64,000 bases of DNA from Chrysomallon squamiferum (Eukaryota; Mollusca; Gastropoda; Neomphalida; Peltospiridae). The translations under genes were made by a program, and so were the position numbers. The stretch covers positions 35,345,522-35,409,521 of the forward strand of contig CM022665.1 in NCBI GenBank assembly GCA_012295275.1. Reading direction: 5' to 3'. This document shows, one piece after another, positions 48,621 to 61,427 of this stretch; position 1 is the stretch's first letter, and every line of letters starts with the position of its first letter. The notes beneath the pieces were generated by a model, which saw only the letters and a list, made by a program, of their open reading frames with translations, searched no databases and was not told the DNA's origin.

Positions 48621-50552
48621 ATTTATGAAGCAGTGCTGTTATAGTGCTAATTATTTTTAAGTGTGCCTCCTATTTTTGAAACAGATTACTTAATACATTT
48701 AATATAAAAGTTAGTTTCATGTATATTAGTAACAACAAATTTCAATACAATAACATGCATATAGGGATGCATGGAAGAAGATATTTTATCTTGATATTCT
48801 GTAAACAGAAATATATATATATATATATATATAAATTGTAAATGAATGCAACATACCAGTAGGATTTTTGTAATATTTCTCTCTAGATGATACCAGGAAT
48901 AAAGAGAAAATTCAGTCTTATGATTTTATTTTATTATCATTTATTTTTGGTACCAAATATTGGTTTTAGACAAAATAAATAATAAATATATGCATACAAT
49001 ATGTGTTCATTCTGCTACGTGAAGATCTTAACACCAGTATCACAGATATTCTGTACTGTGTTTATTTTGTTTACTGCTGCACATTCAGCAAATCTGACAA
49101 TGTTTTGGAAATGATTTTTTTAAAAGAAATGTTAGCAAGTTCTGATTATCTTGAATTCTTTGTAAATTAATCTGTCCATAACAAGATCAAGAAATAATTT
49201 CTAACACCTGGAAATAACAACTATTATCTTAATTACATTCATCTGGTCATTAGCAATTTTGTGAATGTTTTGCCACAACTCAAAATGTTACCTACTTTTT
49301 TGAGAATTTGAATACTTAATAAAATTAAATTGTTCATTATAACAGGCAATTAACTTTTTACGATTGAAAACCTTCTGCTAGTTTTTAATAATTAATAATA
49401 TTCAAATTATCTCTGATGTAATTGAATACTATATACTGCTATTCTCTTGACAACAGTTGGAAATGAGTTTTAAGAATTGCAAACATGTTACTTTGAATAC
49501 TTAAAACAGTGACAGTATTAATACCTGAAATGGTGCCATTACTAATTTTAAAAATGTCACAGGTACAATTAAACAGAAATGAGGATGTTTAATGCTTTTG
49601 AAGAGATCTTAGGTAACCATTCTGTAGTAAGGGATCTTTTTTTCCTTACTCTGTTTTAAGTTTGTTAAGCATCCAGGGATACCTTATTGTTTAATACAAA
49701 GTTTTGAAAAGTGGATGAAATATAAATTTAATTTAGTAAACTTTAAACTGGTGTATTTAAATAAATACAATATGTTAATCAGAAAATAAAAATATCTATA
49801 AATTTGTTTATTTTTAATTACCCCAAACTAAATAGAGAACTAATAAAACTACCAAAATTGTTGAAACAAATTTAACACAACTTTTTCTTGTTACTGTCTG
49901 TTTTTTTTAATATTATTAAAATATAAATTACAAAATTTTATTTTGTAGTTAAAAATAAGTTGGAAATATCAAATTTTCATAGTTTAAAACAAAATGAAAA
50001 AACAACTCTTGAAAAATGTTGTGGTTAGAATTAAAAAAGGAAACATCTGTAAAATACAACTGGATAAACAAACTATAAAAACTGTACAAAAATGATGTTA
50101 ACTAAAGGTTTTGGTGTATTTGTCATTTACAGATGAAGGTGTCGGGGATGGTTTTAGTTTTGGAACTGCAAATCCTAGAAAAAAAATTAAACGTATTTTT
50201 ATATTAGAATTTGTGTGTAATGTATATAAGCATCAATTCAACATACATATGCACCCATTCACGCACCCGTTGTGTCATAATTATTTCCATTTTCAATATA
50301 AAAATGATTGAAATATTGATTATTAAAATATATGTACATAATACTAGTAAACCAAAATTAGAAAATAATAATAATAATAATAGTAATAAAATGTTTTTAA
50401 AAACCCCATTTAATAAGATTTCTCAGTAAATTTAATATTCATGATTGTAACTGTATTAGAGACCTATCATATGTCCACATGTGCATACATACATTCGTTA
50501 TGGCATTGTTTATATTACCTGAAGGGAAAAGTAATTTGGGAGATGATCCTGT
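48621..50552. other. intergenic between convergent genes
   Basis: AT-rich DNA with an AT tract near 48810-48832. No exon recognised. The 3' UTR of the minus-strand six-Cys gene B must enter from the right. Confidence 0.6.
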
Positions 50553-51016
50553 TTACTTGAAACAAACAGAGAAGACTGTTAGCATTATGGTCATGACAGA
50601 AGCGGTTATCATATGACCTAAAAATGAAAAGAAATAGAAGAGAGAAAGATTATTTTAATCAGCTTAAAAAAGCTAAAAGCCTGATATGTTTGTTTAAAAG
50701 AAGAAAAACCAGAGATCACGTTTAGTGCGACAGAATCATTGGAGATGGTGATATTATACTATTCTGCAGCATGCTGGACATTTTGTCACTTTTGCCCGAA
50801 GACGACTTGATTTCTGAAATTGCTTTATCTTCTTGTTACAGTTATATTGACCGTTATGTTATTTCTCCCGAACGTGTTACAGCAAATATGCCTATATACA
50901 ATCATTACTTCAATAAATGTATTAAAATATTCCACACAAATCCAGTTGTATAAATATTATTAGGTGCAGTATGTATAATATAAGGATTTGAATTTAGCTG
51001 CTATAATTTATTGTTG

Positions 51017-51061
<45 letters not shown>

Positions 51062-53752
51062 CACAGGCATAAATGTTTTTTTGTTTTTTTTTGTTTTTAT
51101 TTCTCACTGGTGAAAACTACGTTAGAAACAAATGACATTGTAACTTACCAACACAGGAAGTTTTGATGTATTTTTGGGCGCTGACAAGCAGGACTGAGGT
51201 TATTTGTTCCCCAAAGCAGTCTGAATCCGAAAGACATTTTACGTACGTCTTGAATGCTCTATAAATAAGAGGAAAAAAAAAAAAAGAAGGAACGTGCCAT
51301 GATTAGTAGTAATTTATTTGTATATTAAGTTAGGAAGTCAGCTTTGATTTTTTTAAATTATAATAATAACAATAATAATAATAATAAAAATGTTGCTTTC
51401 TGTATAAACATTTGCAACAAATAAAGAAATCGAATAAAATAGCAACACTCAAAATTGATACATGCACCTTAACATGGATAGCAGCAGTTAACAAACAAAT
51501 CGTTGAATAGGCAAAACGGCAATCTTCCTAAAACGTGTTTCGAATCCTGATTCATACCGCTATGAACGGTCGTTTTCTAAATTCAGTTACTGCCTGAAAT
51601 CCCAAAACCTAGAACCCACGACAAAAGCCATATTTTTAAAAATAAAATTACGGACACAATCTCTTTAATTCTTAATCAAGTTTAAAATGGTTTTTAAAAG
51701 AAGTTAATAAAAAATTGGTACTTGAATATTTATTCAAAGTTTTAGGATGTGAATTGAAGTAAACTGCACTTCTGATCATACAACAAAGATTTAAATCCCC
51801 TCCTCAACTGAGTTTAAACAAGCTCAAAGCCTGAGATGTTTCCATTCTAAATATGTGCAGGAGTTTACATTTAGTGCGACACAATCGTAAAGATAATGAT
51901 GCTATACAATTATGCAGCATGCTGGATAGTTTGGCACTTTTGCTTATATACGACTTGATTTCTGAAATGGTGTATCTGAAGAGTGAAATGGAGATATGAC
52001 GACTTGCATTGCCATCAGACGTCTTCCGCACATACTGTTGATTCCAGCTCTCACAATGGCTGAATGGTTCAGTGACACCCATTACAGTACCCTCATGTAC
52101 CACCAATATATCAAATTACCAAATTTCTGTGAAGACAGCCGATGTGGCCGAAATCTATAGAGGAAGCCCCGAAGAGTATGGACTCTATATTTATAAAGAA
52201 GGAAAACCATAATAAATATTTTCAATGAAATAAGGAACGAGAATTTAAAACAAATTTTACCAATTATCTTAAGAAAAAACAACAAAAAAACAAACAAAAA
52301 ACAACACACACACTCACAAAAAAAATACACACACGCATAAAATAAAACAAATTCTCACATATAAATTAATATTTATGTAAGCTGATTTTTATCATAGGGC
52401 TTTTGCCTGGTTAGCCCATTTTGATAGCCATACATTTTGATACAATGTTTATTAGGCCTACTTACAGAACTGTCTCTATGTTTACTGTTTTTTGTTTTTT
52501 TTTCAGTCGTAATTATCATACTGTAAAACCTGCTGGCATAACATCCGTGTTTATTCAAATATTCTCATTAATATGGGATACAGTCGACCGTCCTCTAGGT
52601 TAAACACCGTCAGATTAAAAGCTTCCAGTATTTCATTATGGTTGTATTTATATATACACAGTTCATTTATACTGCAACTAGATTTTCATATAAATTCAGA
52701 ATACAAACTCAGAATAATAGGATAATTAAATATTGCGATCTTGATTGTAAGAAATGCGTATGTTGAGTAACCTCTTCTTCAGCTGCTTTCGTACTTTCCA
52801 TACTTGATGTGAATGAAGCAGGATAGCCATTTCCCTTGCCAGTAGAGCATTATAACCGATTTATCAGACTGTGGTGTAACCTTTCCAGTCTATGCAAAGG
52901 CGCAAGCAAATAAATGATCTATTGCGGTTAATCAAAATTATATTATGGCAGCTACGGGTTTGTACTTTCGTCTGTATCGATCCTTAACCATATGTATGAA
53001 GTAATAAAACTGTAGATCAATATTATGTTGAGTGCTTCTTTAATAAGTTTTTTTTTTCGTTCTTCTTTTAAAAATAATAAAATTATTTTGTTTGTATGTA
53101 TGTATAAGCTATGGAATTACAGAACTAAACTACAACAGTTTAATGACTTACATGCACATTTGTTCAGGACTAAAAGCAGTAGCAAACGATTCTTTTTGAA
53201 CGCGGCCACAGGCTAGAACAGTACCTTGAAGACAGGCACTGAATGTGATAACTATCAAATCTGAAGAAAAATGTGTGATTATTTTAATAATAATATTGGT
53301 GGCGGTAATAATAACTAGCACTGAATGTAGTAATAAAAACCTAAAATAAGTAGCAGTAATAGTAATGGTTGTAATAGTAGTAGTAGTAAAATCAAACACT
53401 AAATATAATAATCAAAATATGAAAAATAGTAATAGTGACAGCAGCAGCAGTAACAACTGTAGTAGTAGTAGCAGCATCAGTTGTGGAAGCATCTGTAGTA
53501 ATAGTAGTAATAACTTTAAAAGAACTACTATTTCTAGTTTTCTTAACACTATACCATTATACTACTACTTCAGCTACTAACATTACTCTACTACTATTGC
53601 TACTGCTACTTCTACTACTCCTAGTACTACAACTACTTTTACAACTACTACTATAATTAATAATAATAACAATACATTTATTTAATAATACTTCGGCAAT
53701 TATTAATATTAAAAGAGAAGTTTCTTTCATATGCTTTTTCCATAACAATAAC

Positions 53753-53790
<38 letters not shown>

Positions 53791-54113
53791 AAAAAAGATA
53801 AAAAAGTAAGAAGAAAACAACGGATATTTCTCTGAAGTTCATAGATGTTCATCAGTCAGCAGCAAGGGGCATTTTTACATGCACGATTCTGTACACAAGA
53901 AAGTACGTACCTTAGCTTTCGATACGCAAGTCACTGGTTATAACGGCAAAAATGTTCAGTGCGGAACGATAAACATGTTATTAAAATAAATATTAATTAA
54001 TTTAGTCACATGTATTTCTTTACATGAATATATCATATCTATAAATATAAAATAAAATAATAAACAAATATAACTTTACCTGCAGTTAATAAACAAATAA
54101 GAAATGCCTTCAT
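50553..54113 (-). CDS. six-Cys GPI-anchored-type protein, paralog B
   Basis: Four minus-strand exons join in frame: 54080-54113 (ATG at 54111-54113), 53152-53260, 51149-51258, 50553-50617 (TAA at 50553-50555); 318 nt, 105 residues, intron phases 1-2-1. It begins MKAFLICLLTADLIV, a signal peptide with cleavage near residue 20-28. The mature part has cysteines in CLQGTVLACG, PEQMC, TYVKCLSDSDC and YIKTSC. The C-terminus is hydrophobic (ITASVMTIMLTVFSV then CFK), like a GPI attachment signal. A TATTAAAAGG box lies at 54167-54176, about 55-65 bp upstream of the ATG. It is a head-to-tail paralog of the gene at 56815-58709. Cysteine spacing loosely recalls invertebrate DUF19/T20D4.11-like secreted domains, but I cannot assign a family or function; a surface role is inferred. 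Confidence 0.82.
50671..50820. repeat. copy 1 of a 150-bp duplicated segment
   Basis: Lies in intron 3 of six-Cys gene B. Shares TTTAGTGCGACA, GCAGCATGCTGGA and CGACTTGATTTCTGAAAT with 51821-51968 in the same orientation. Confidence 0.8.
51018..51059. repeat. CA dinucleotide microsatellite
   Basis: Uninterrupted CA units over about 42 bp inside intron 3 of six-Cys gene B. Confidence 0.97.
51259..53151 (-). other. intron 2 of six-Cys gene B
   Basis: GTAAGT donor (minus strand) and TTTATAG acceptor, phase 2. Contains the second copy of the duplicated segment and short AAT tracts; the sequence at 51990-52200 is less AT-rich and may be another old repeat. No coding exon seen. Confidence 0.8.
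51821..51968. repeat. copy 2 of the duplicated segment
   Basis: Lies in intron 2 of six-Cys gene B, about 1.15 kb from copy 1. Diverged, but colinear along its whole length. Confidence 0.8.
53261..54079 (-). other. intron 1 of six-Cys gene B, triplet and poly-A repeats
   Basis: Phase 1 intron. About 53340-53680 is a patchwork of TAG/GTA, CAG and CTA triplets, and 53754-53788 is nearly pure A. Open frames here are repeat artefacts. Confidence 0.85.
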
Positions 54114-54166
54114 GACTGTACGGTTGCAAATCACCAAAATATTAAATACATCAAGTTAAAAGTTGG

Positions 54167-54176
54167 CCTTTTAATA
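54167..54176 (-). promoter_or_regulatory. TATA-like box of six-Cys gene B
   Basis: Reads TATTAAAAGG on the minus strand, matching in place and sequence the TATAAAAGG of the paralog. Confidence 0.5.
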
Positions 54177-54520
54177 GCGACTCCAAAGTTTGGTCATCAG
54201 ACATTGGTGCTCATATCTTTACTTAATCTCTATTATTTCGTTGCCATGACAACTGATATTTATAATTATAACTATTACTTCATACTTGCGCCCACAATTA
54301 CGAAAAAGAATTTACATTAATATTTATACAGATCAGCATATTTGAGTATAGATGATAATAACTAAGTTATTCATAATATTTGAAATAATAATGGAAATGA
54401 CGACGACGAAAACAGCAACAACAGTAATAATATCAGTAACATGAACTGCCAAAAATTTGTTTCTCTACTTTCTAAAAAAAAAAGAAGATGGTGAGATAAA
54501 ATATATTTAGTACATGTGTT

Positions 54521-54528
<8 letters not shown>

Positions 54529-54579
<51 letters not shown>
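54529..54579. repeat. GA dinucleotide microsatellite
   Basis: Uninterrupted GA units. Confidence 0.97.
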
Positions 54580-54580
<1 letters not shown>

Positions 54581-54916
54581 ATAGAACTATTACTACGCAC
54601 CATCAGTCATTACTAATATTAAAATATGTCTACAGTAAAACAAGTCTGCATATTTCCCGCCTTTTCCTTATAGCAGTAACGTCCAGATTTCTGATTAACT
54701 GACTAAATGAATGATTTATTAACAATGTAAATGAGTGAAAATATAAACATTTAATGCATGCTTATTTCATTGGAAATGTTTATTATAATTTTGTAGTCGA
54801 TAATGCATGTGCAGTCGATAAATAAAATTAAGTGTTGTAAATAAATCTAGTTCTCATTCCAGGCAACTTATTTTAAGATATTAATATTTCTATATATATA
54901 TAGACAAACACACACA

Positions 54917-55028
<112 letters not shown>

Positions 55029-55484
55029 CACACACACAATTATATAACACAGATATGATTCCAGGAAGACTTTTTAAGAATATTTTAATATTTTAATACA
55101 TACGCATACGCACACAATCACACATACACATACACTAACATATTATTCAATATAGCTATGGAAGGAAAATTGAAAGTGCAACTGAAATCTTTATAGATTT
55201 GTAATAGGATAATTTCATAAATAATTGTTATGTCCACGAATAAACCGGATTAATTTCTAAATTTGAAATAATCGCTTGTTAATTATGGTCATCAGTGTCG
55301 TAGGAATTTTCCATCTTTTGTCTATGAAATATGACGTAAACGGATTCTGTTCTTTTGTTTCCGAATAGTCGTCAGATTTCAAATTCGTAGCCTCCTTTTA
55401 AACCTCTTATAGTATCTAATATTAAATATATTTCTTATTTTATGATTACGTCACACTCCAGTAAAGGGGTAACATTCAAATGTT

Positions 55485-55490
<6 letters not shown>

Positions 55491-55559
<69 letters not shown>
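55491..55559. repeat. GA dinucleotide microsatellite
   Basis: About 69 bp of uninterrupted GA units. Confidence 0.97.
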
Positions 55560-55563
<4 letters not shown>

Positions 55564-56814
55564 CATAATTCGAAGATGACCGCTAGATACTGTATTCAAT
55601 AATACCTTGATTTCTACCAATCACATTGGTCAAAACTTCTAGGATATTATAAATAGTAAACGAATAATTAATTAATTTAGACTTTACTACACAAGTAAAA
55701 TATTTAACTTTTTATTCGGTCGTAAACATATCTTTATCACTCCAGTTATTCATTATAAAGAAACTTAAATTGGTTAGCCTTGCACGTGGTTACGTAACAA
55801 CTACAGAATTATGGCGGCATTGTTTAAAACAGTATACTTTTGTTATTATAATAAATTAAGATTGGGGTGGGGAAGTAATATTTAAAAAATATATATATAT
55901 ATAAATAAAAATAAAAATTAAATAATTAAATAAATAAAAATAACTTGTATTAAGTAGAATATATTTATGCTATATTATCATATCACCAGGTTTTGAAGAA
56001 GGAGATAAAGAACCTAAAATTGCCATGCATGTACATCATCATTAGAAAAGAATACATACAACTATATTTGTATGTATGTGTGCGAACGTGCGTGCATGCG
56101 TGCATACGTGCATTTGTATGTATATCAGTATTTTTGTCTGTGTATATGTTTTTCTTGCATATGTATATGTACGTATGTCTATATGTGTGTGTATATGTAA
56201 GCATATGTATGCGCGCGAGTGGTGTATGTACTGAGTATTCTTAAAATTACATTATTAGAAAAATTAACAACACAAGTGAAACAGTATGTGATATTTTATT
56301 TATATAAAAATATAAAGTATGTGTAGTAATCTGAGACTGATATCACGAATATATCTTAAGAGAGAAAATCAAAAACGTTTCCAACAGAATTTCTGCCTTC
56401 CGACATACTTATTGTGTAGAATCAGCAGAAGACTGTCTTCATAAATAGATAACAAACGAGATCGTTCTGAAAATAAATAAATAACTAAATACATTAATAA
56501 AAATAAATAAATAAATAAATAAATAAACAAATAGTAATTAATTAATAAAGAATTTTTTAGATAAAAGTTATATTTTAATAAAGATAATTATGAGCATGGC
56601 AAACTATATCGCCATTCGTTAGATTACTTTTAGAGTTTATTTGAACTAATCAATAATAATAATTATTATGATGATGATGATGATGATTATGACGATAATG
56701 ATTATGGAAATACAAAATGGAAAAATTAAAACAATTACTATTTATAATTAATAAATTAATAACGATACTGTAAAATTTATAAGTTTTAAGAATAACAATA
56801 ATTGTCAAACCTGT

Positions 56815-56883
56815 TTATTTAAACATCACAGCAAACAATGTTAGAATCATTGTAGCGATCGAAGCCGTCAGCATAGTAGTGCC

Positions 56884-56914
<31 letters not shown>

Positions 56915-58709
56915 GTAATAATAATAATAATAGCAATAGTAATAATAACAAACAAAACAAACAACAATATTTGTGCACATATGTTTTCTAGATCTCTCTC
57001 TCTAAAACGTTTGTAAATATCTATTTGGATTTAATGTATATATATTTATATATAGCCAAACGCTAATTACAGATAAAGAACATAGAGAAATACACAAACC
57101 ACATCTCTGGTTTATATAAGTCTGGCCAGTTTCCACGACGGTTTTGTAGTTGGGATCTTTATCGCATCCACCATCAGTTAGACAGCTAATATAACTCTTG
57201 TAAGCTCTGAAAAAAACAACCCCAAAACATCAGAATTCTAGTCAGGAAAAGATATCTTTTGATGTCTTTTCTAAGAATGATTTAGGAGCAGTATATTTGT
57301 TCAGCCCAGCTTTTAAAAATATTAAAAAAAATAAATAGATATAGAAACAAAATAATACCAAAAAAACACCCCAAAAAAACTCACTCCCCCAAAACAAGCA
57401 AAACAACCCACCTAAAAAAAACATAAAATAGCAACAACACCAGTATCAGCAGCAGCAGCAACAACAACAACAATAATAATAATTAATAATAATAATAATG
57501 GTAATAATAATAATAAATAAATAAATAAATAAAAGCGAGGGTAGTATCAAATAAAACCTAGAGGCTAATCTAATGAATATTGTAAATCAAACCAATGCAC
57601 GAACAATGAGGATGTTCCTATACAGTACGAGTATTAGTTATATATTACCAGAATTAAGTTCTTAAGATGTAACCACAGATCATGTGAAATGAACTATACT
57701 TTATATTTAGCTAGATAATTATGTAATAATATATAATTAACAGTACGTACTCGCAGTTCTTGGAAACATCAGTTCCGGCAGAAGAACTTGCTTTTGAAAA
57801 TTCTGAAGCACAGTCTACTGCGATTGTAGTATTGCAGGCACTGTTGACAACGCCGAATAACCCTTTGAGATAATAAAATAAAAATAATAAAAATAACTAA
57901 ATAAAAATAAAATGATAACATGATGGTATAATAACATTAAAAGGATTCTTTTTGTTTTTTGAAGAATGTATTCGTTATTAATTTTTTGTTCAGTTGTAAA
58001 AATATTTTTGTCCAATAGTCGGCCATTCACTGACGTTTCAAACAAGGTTGTAGAATCACCTGTTATTAAAACACTAAATATTATTGCATTACGGGAAATA
58101 TAACAGCTAATCTCTGAAATTCGCTCTATCAGATTTTACAATAGTTACTTCTAGAATATGTGATCTACTGGTAATAAAAACTACCCAACATCCCCAGATG
58201 TTTGTCAGATTTAATTTAAAACATAATTTTCAATTAATTAGTCACAGAATCGCCGACATTTAAAACAAAAGAAAAGAAATCACACTTTAGTTTTGAATAT
58301 GGTGATAGTAAGTGTTAAGTTTCGTTATATTTATAACTGATTGTTTTAACGTTTCCTTGCTCGTCAAAGTTCAGCATGTTCGTCAGTTTCATAATTTTTG
58401 ATGAAGCATTTCCTTTAATACAAAACGTTCTTTTGACTTGAAGATCAAGTATAATTTTATAGTAAGGTAACAGGATTTTGAACATGACCACAGAATCAGT
58501 AATATTTGTAATAGTTAAACAACACAAAATAAATTAAACTAGTCTATGAATATAAATAATATAAAATATAATTAAAGATAATTGGAAATTCAAAATTAAA
58601 CCAAGCAAAACAAACAGAAACAAAATAAAAAAAATATGATGAAAAAAATGAAAAATGAAAACTTTTACTTACCTACTAATACCACAACAATCAAAGTCAT
58701 ATTCTTCAT
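56815..58709 (-). CDS. six-Cys GPI-anchored-type protein, paralog A
   Basis: Four minus-strand exons join in frame: 58673-58709 (ATG at 58707-58709), 57751-57862, 57100-57206, 56815-56882 (TAA at 56815-56817); 324 nt, 107 residues, intron phases 1-2-1. Signal peptide MKNMTLIVVVLVGLFGVVNS, cleavage likely before ACNTT. The mature part has six cysteines (ACNTTIAVDCASEF, SKNCEAYKSYISCL, GGCDKD, INQRCG). The hydrophobic end MLTASIATMILTLFAVMFK is preceded by Gly-Thr-Thr, a plausible GPI omega region; a single membrane span is the alternative. Cysteines, intron positions and the tail align with paralog B. A TATAAAAGG box lies at 58812-58820. The last codons overlap an AATAAA. Function is unknown; a cell-surface protein is inferred. 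Confidence 0.83.
56886..56940. repeat. AAT trinucleotide microsatellite
   Basis: AAT units with a few TAG and GCA interruptions, directly beside the last exon of six-Cys gene A. Confidence 0.9.
57207..57750 (-). other. intron 2 of six-Cys gene A
   Basis: GTACGT donor and TTTTCAG acceptor, phase 2. Contains CAG/CAA and AAT triplet runs near 57448-57530. No other feature. Confidence 0.85.
57863..58672 (-). other. intron 1 of six-Cys gene A
   Basis: GTAAGT donor, phase 1, within the signal-peptide coding region. No feature recognised. Confidence 0.85.
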
Positions 58710-58811
58710 GTTTGCTGATTATTTTAATTCTTCTTCTTCTTCTATTTTTATAAGGCTGAAGAAACTCAGAAAACGAGTGTAGGTAAGAATAAAAACACGT
58801 ACGCAATATCT

Positions 58812-58820
58812 CCTTTTATA
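58812..58820 (-). promoter_or_regulatory. TATA box of six-Cys gene A
   Basis: TATAAAAGG on the minus strand, about 105 bp upstream of the ATG. Confidence 0.6.
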
Positions 58821-58824
58821 GTAA

Positions 58825-59053
58825 AATTTTATTTACAATGATAAGTTTGAACAAGAATCGGTCGTCAAGGAAAACCAAACCAAGTGAAAAACAGATCGTC
58901 AAAAGATTATTCTAAATAATACATTGCTTTGTGTGTTTTTTCCCCTTGGTATTAGTGATTTATGCAAGTGTAGCATGCAAAAAAAAGATCCCTCGCTTAG
59001 TTCATTTATTTTTGAATATTGTCATTAGTATATATTCAAATACTGGTAATATG
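58825..59053 (-). repeat. inverted duplication arm 1
   Basis: About 229 bp that reappear in reverse complement at 62044-62272 with only about six to eight differences by eye. It begins five bases upstream of the TATA box of six-Cys gene A. Confidence 0.93.
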
Positions 59054-59321
59054 CACATGTTATTTTATTTTATGAATAATGGTTTTAAATAAAAAAATAA
59101 CATTTTCCTTGAATTACGTATCTCCCCTGTATTTTCAATATTTTTGGAACAGCCTAAATTAAACTGTTTACCAAAAAGGGTGGTCTAGAGTTTGCACTTA
59201 CTAATGTACACATATACATTTACTAGCGAGTGTGTAAGAATTGATTTCTGACAAATATTTTGACGTTTCTATCGAAACGCACTCAAAACTACACACAAAA
59301 CTTGAGTGCTGTCTCTAATTA

Positions 59322-59323
<2 letters not shown>

Positions 59324-59408
<85 letters not shown>
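59324..59408. repeat. CT dinucleotide microsatellite
   Basis: About 85 bp of CT units followed by GTCT/GTAT-type short repeats up to about 59690. Confidence 0.97.
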
Positions 59409-59411
<3 letters not shown>

Positions 59412-59729
59412 CGTTCTATAGAATTTTATCCGTCCGCCTGTCTATATATCTGTCAGTATGTCTATATCAGTATATGTCTGTCTGCCTGTCTATTTGTCGG
59501 TCTTTCTATCTGTCTCTTCATCGATTTGTATGTTTGTCATTTTGTATTTTTGTCTGTCTGTAGGTCTATTTGTGTGCCTGTGACATTTAGTATGTAATGT
59601 GTATGTATGTGAATGTATGTATATATGTATATTTGTCTTTATTATATGTATGTATGTATGTATGTATGCATGCATGAAATATGTATCATGTATACATGTA
59701 TATTAGTGCAAATATGTATGAATGGATGA

Positions 59730-59730
<1 letters not shown>

Positions 59731-59767
<37 letters not shown>
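59731..59767. repeat. GT dinucleotide microsatellite
   Basis: Uninterrupted GT units. Confidence 0.95.
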
Positions 59768-59774
<7 letters not shown>

Positions 59775-59929
59775 TGTAATTATGTTTGTGTGTGTATGGA
59801 GAACTTGGAATGATACATGATGAAGTGGATGCAATGACAATGACTTTATTCTCATAAACTGTAGATTACAGTACAGAGAAGAATGTATTATAGCTATATA
59901 ATAACAAAATTAAAATGCACATGCGCGGA

Positions 59930-60410
59930 AGTTTAACGTGGAGGACAAAAATTTGGTGACGTTTCAATGATTTTTCCATATTTGATGATAGTGATCATGT
60001 AATATTTTGAATATCGTTTCACGTAACCATTTAACATTATCAAAGTTGTGGTAAGTCCATATATACGTTAAACCACAATCATCTAAAATATTTTTTGAAA
60101 ATTTGTTCCAAGGAGAATCGATAACAGGCATTAAATAATACAGCTGTGAGGAAATCTTGTTTTGGGTTTTTCAAATTAGTTTCTCCCACAAGGTTATCAT
60201 TCTTACTTTTATGGAAATACAAAGGGGATACCGTCCAAGTTCACTACTGATAATAAAACCAGTGGCACATTTATTAACATTTAGTAAATACTTACAAAAT
60301 TTCATATGGAGTCTTTCTATTGCAGAAACAATTATAGACAGATTCGCACAATCATCTAGTGAACAGATACGACTGCTCTTAACATGGTGGTCTGCATGCA
60401 ATATAATAAT
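59930..60410 (-). pseudogene. LINE reverse-transcriptase C-terminal remnant
   Basis: The minus strand encodes IERLHMKFCKYLLNVN, then ELGRYPLCISIKVRM and WEKLI. After an in-frame stop it continues with SPWNKFSKNILDDCGL and NVKWLRETIFKILHDHYHQIW. This is the conserved tail of non-LTR retrotransposon ORF2 proteins common in invertebrates. At least two stops break the frame and the 5' portion is absent, so it is a dead 5'-truncated copy. The clade is not determined. Confidence 0.75.
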
Positions 60411-61018
60411 AATAATAATAATCATCATAATCATTATAATAGAAATAAAGAATTAAGAAAATTTCATTTATGTAATTTTTGAAAGTGTTATTTAATCGTT
60501 TTAAGATTTAAATGATAGCATTGTAGTTATTGTAAGTTATATGTATTTATAAATGAATGATTATACATGTATGCACATATTTGTATAAATATTGTGTATG
60601 TATGTATATATGTATGTATGTATGCATATATGTATGTAAGTATATGTTTGTATGTGTATGTGTGTGTGTATTGCATATATGTCGTCTCAAATTTGGGGTA
60701 TTAAACATACATACATACATACATTTAGAGAACAAATATTTGAGTACATCCACAAATCAGTTTACTTAAATTAAATTCAAATTACTAAACTAACAATGTG
60801 AGAGTGAAGTCTCCAACTTCTAGTGGCTAGTTTTTCAGTCTGTCAAAATTTAACTGATAACGAAATTTGATGACGCCATTTATCTCGTTAATAAGAATAT
60901 TTGTGAAAGTACACTTGGTACCAGGTCTTCAATAGTTTACTTAGATATAATTGTTGTACTTTTATAAACAAACTTGATAAACACTGAATTCTCTCTGTTT
61001 CTCTGTTTCTCACACACA

Positions 61019-61022
<4 letters not shown>

Positions 61023-61085
<63 letters not shown>
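61023..61085. repeat. GA dinucleotide microsatellite
   Basis: About 63 bp of GA units, ending 56 bp before the hAT MITE. Confidence 0.97.
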
Positions 61086-61088
<3 letters not shown>

Positions 61089-61141
61089 AGCACATACACA
61101 TTTTATTACTATGAAAGAATATATCTGTATATATTCTAAAG

Positions 61142-61419
61142 CACTGGTTTTCAACCTTTTTCATACCCCGACCCCTTATGAGCAACTCACTATGACCGAT
61201 GACCCCTTTAAAAATTTTGATTCAATAATATCTAGGGTTACCATATTTTCATCAACCAAAGACAGTACACAAGGAATCTATATTCCCAAACCTATCTACA
61301 CATTTTTATTTATTCCTCCTTCCAATTCAAGTTGAAAAAAGCTAAAACATACCATCGCTCAAAAACGATCTCGCGACCCCCAGAAAAAAATCTGGCGACC
61401 CCCAGGTTGAAAACCTATG
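61142..61419. mobile_element. hAT-type MITE
   Basis: The 278-bp element begins CACTGGTTTTCAACCTTTTT and ends with the matching inverted GGTTGAAAACCTATG. It is flanked on both sides by the same 8-bp duplication TTCTAAAG (61134-61141 and 61420-61427). The termini resemble the CAGNGGTTCTCAACC ends of the hAT superfamily and the internal GCGACCCCC motifs are typical. There is no transposase. Confidence 0.9.
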
Positions 61420-61427
61420 TTCTAAAG

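Noticed and set aside
51990-52200. Less AT-rich stretch in intron 2 of six-Cys gene B considered as a third paralog exon
   Set aside because: No six-Cys pattern and no phase-compatible splice sites; at most an old interspersed repeat.
53365-53820. Ser/Asn-, Val- and Leu-rich frames on both strands
   Set aside because: Triplet and poly-A repeats inside an intron of six-Cys gene B.
59306-59563. Ser-Leu repeat open frame
   Set aside because: CT tract and following GTCT repeats; no splice or start context.
61021-61335. Plus-strand open frame of Arg-Glu repeats
   Set aside because: It is a GA tract running into the hAT MITE; not a gene.
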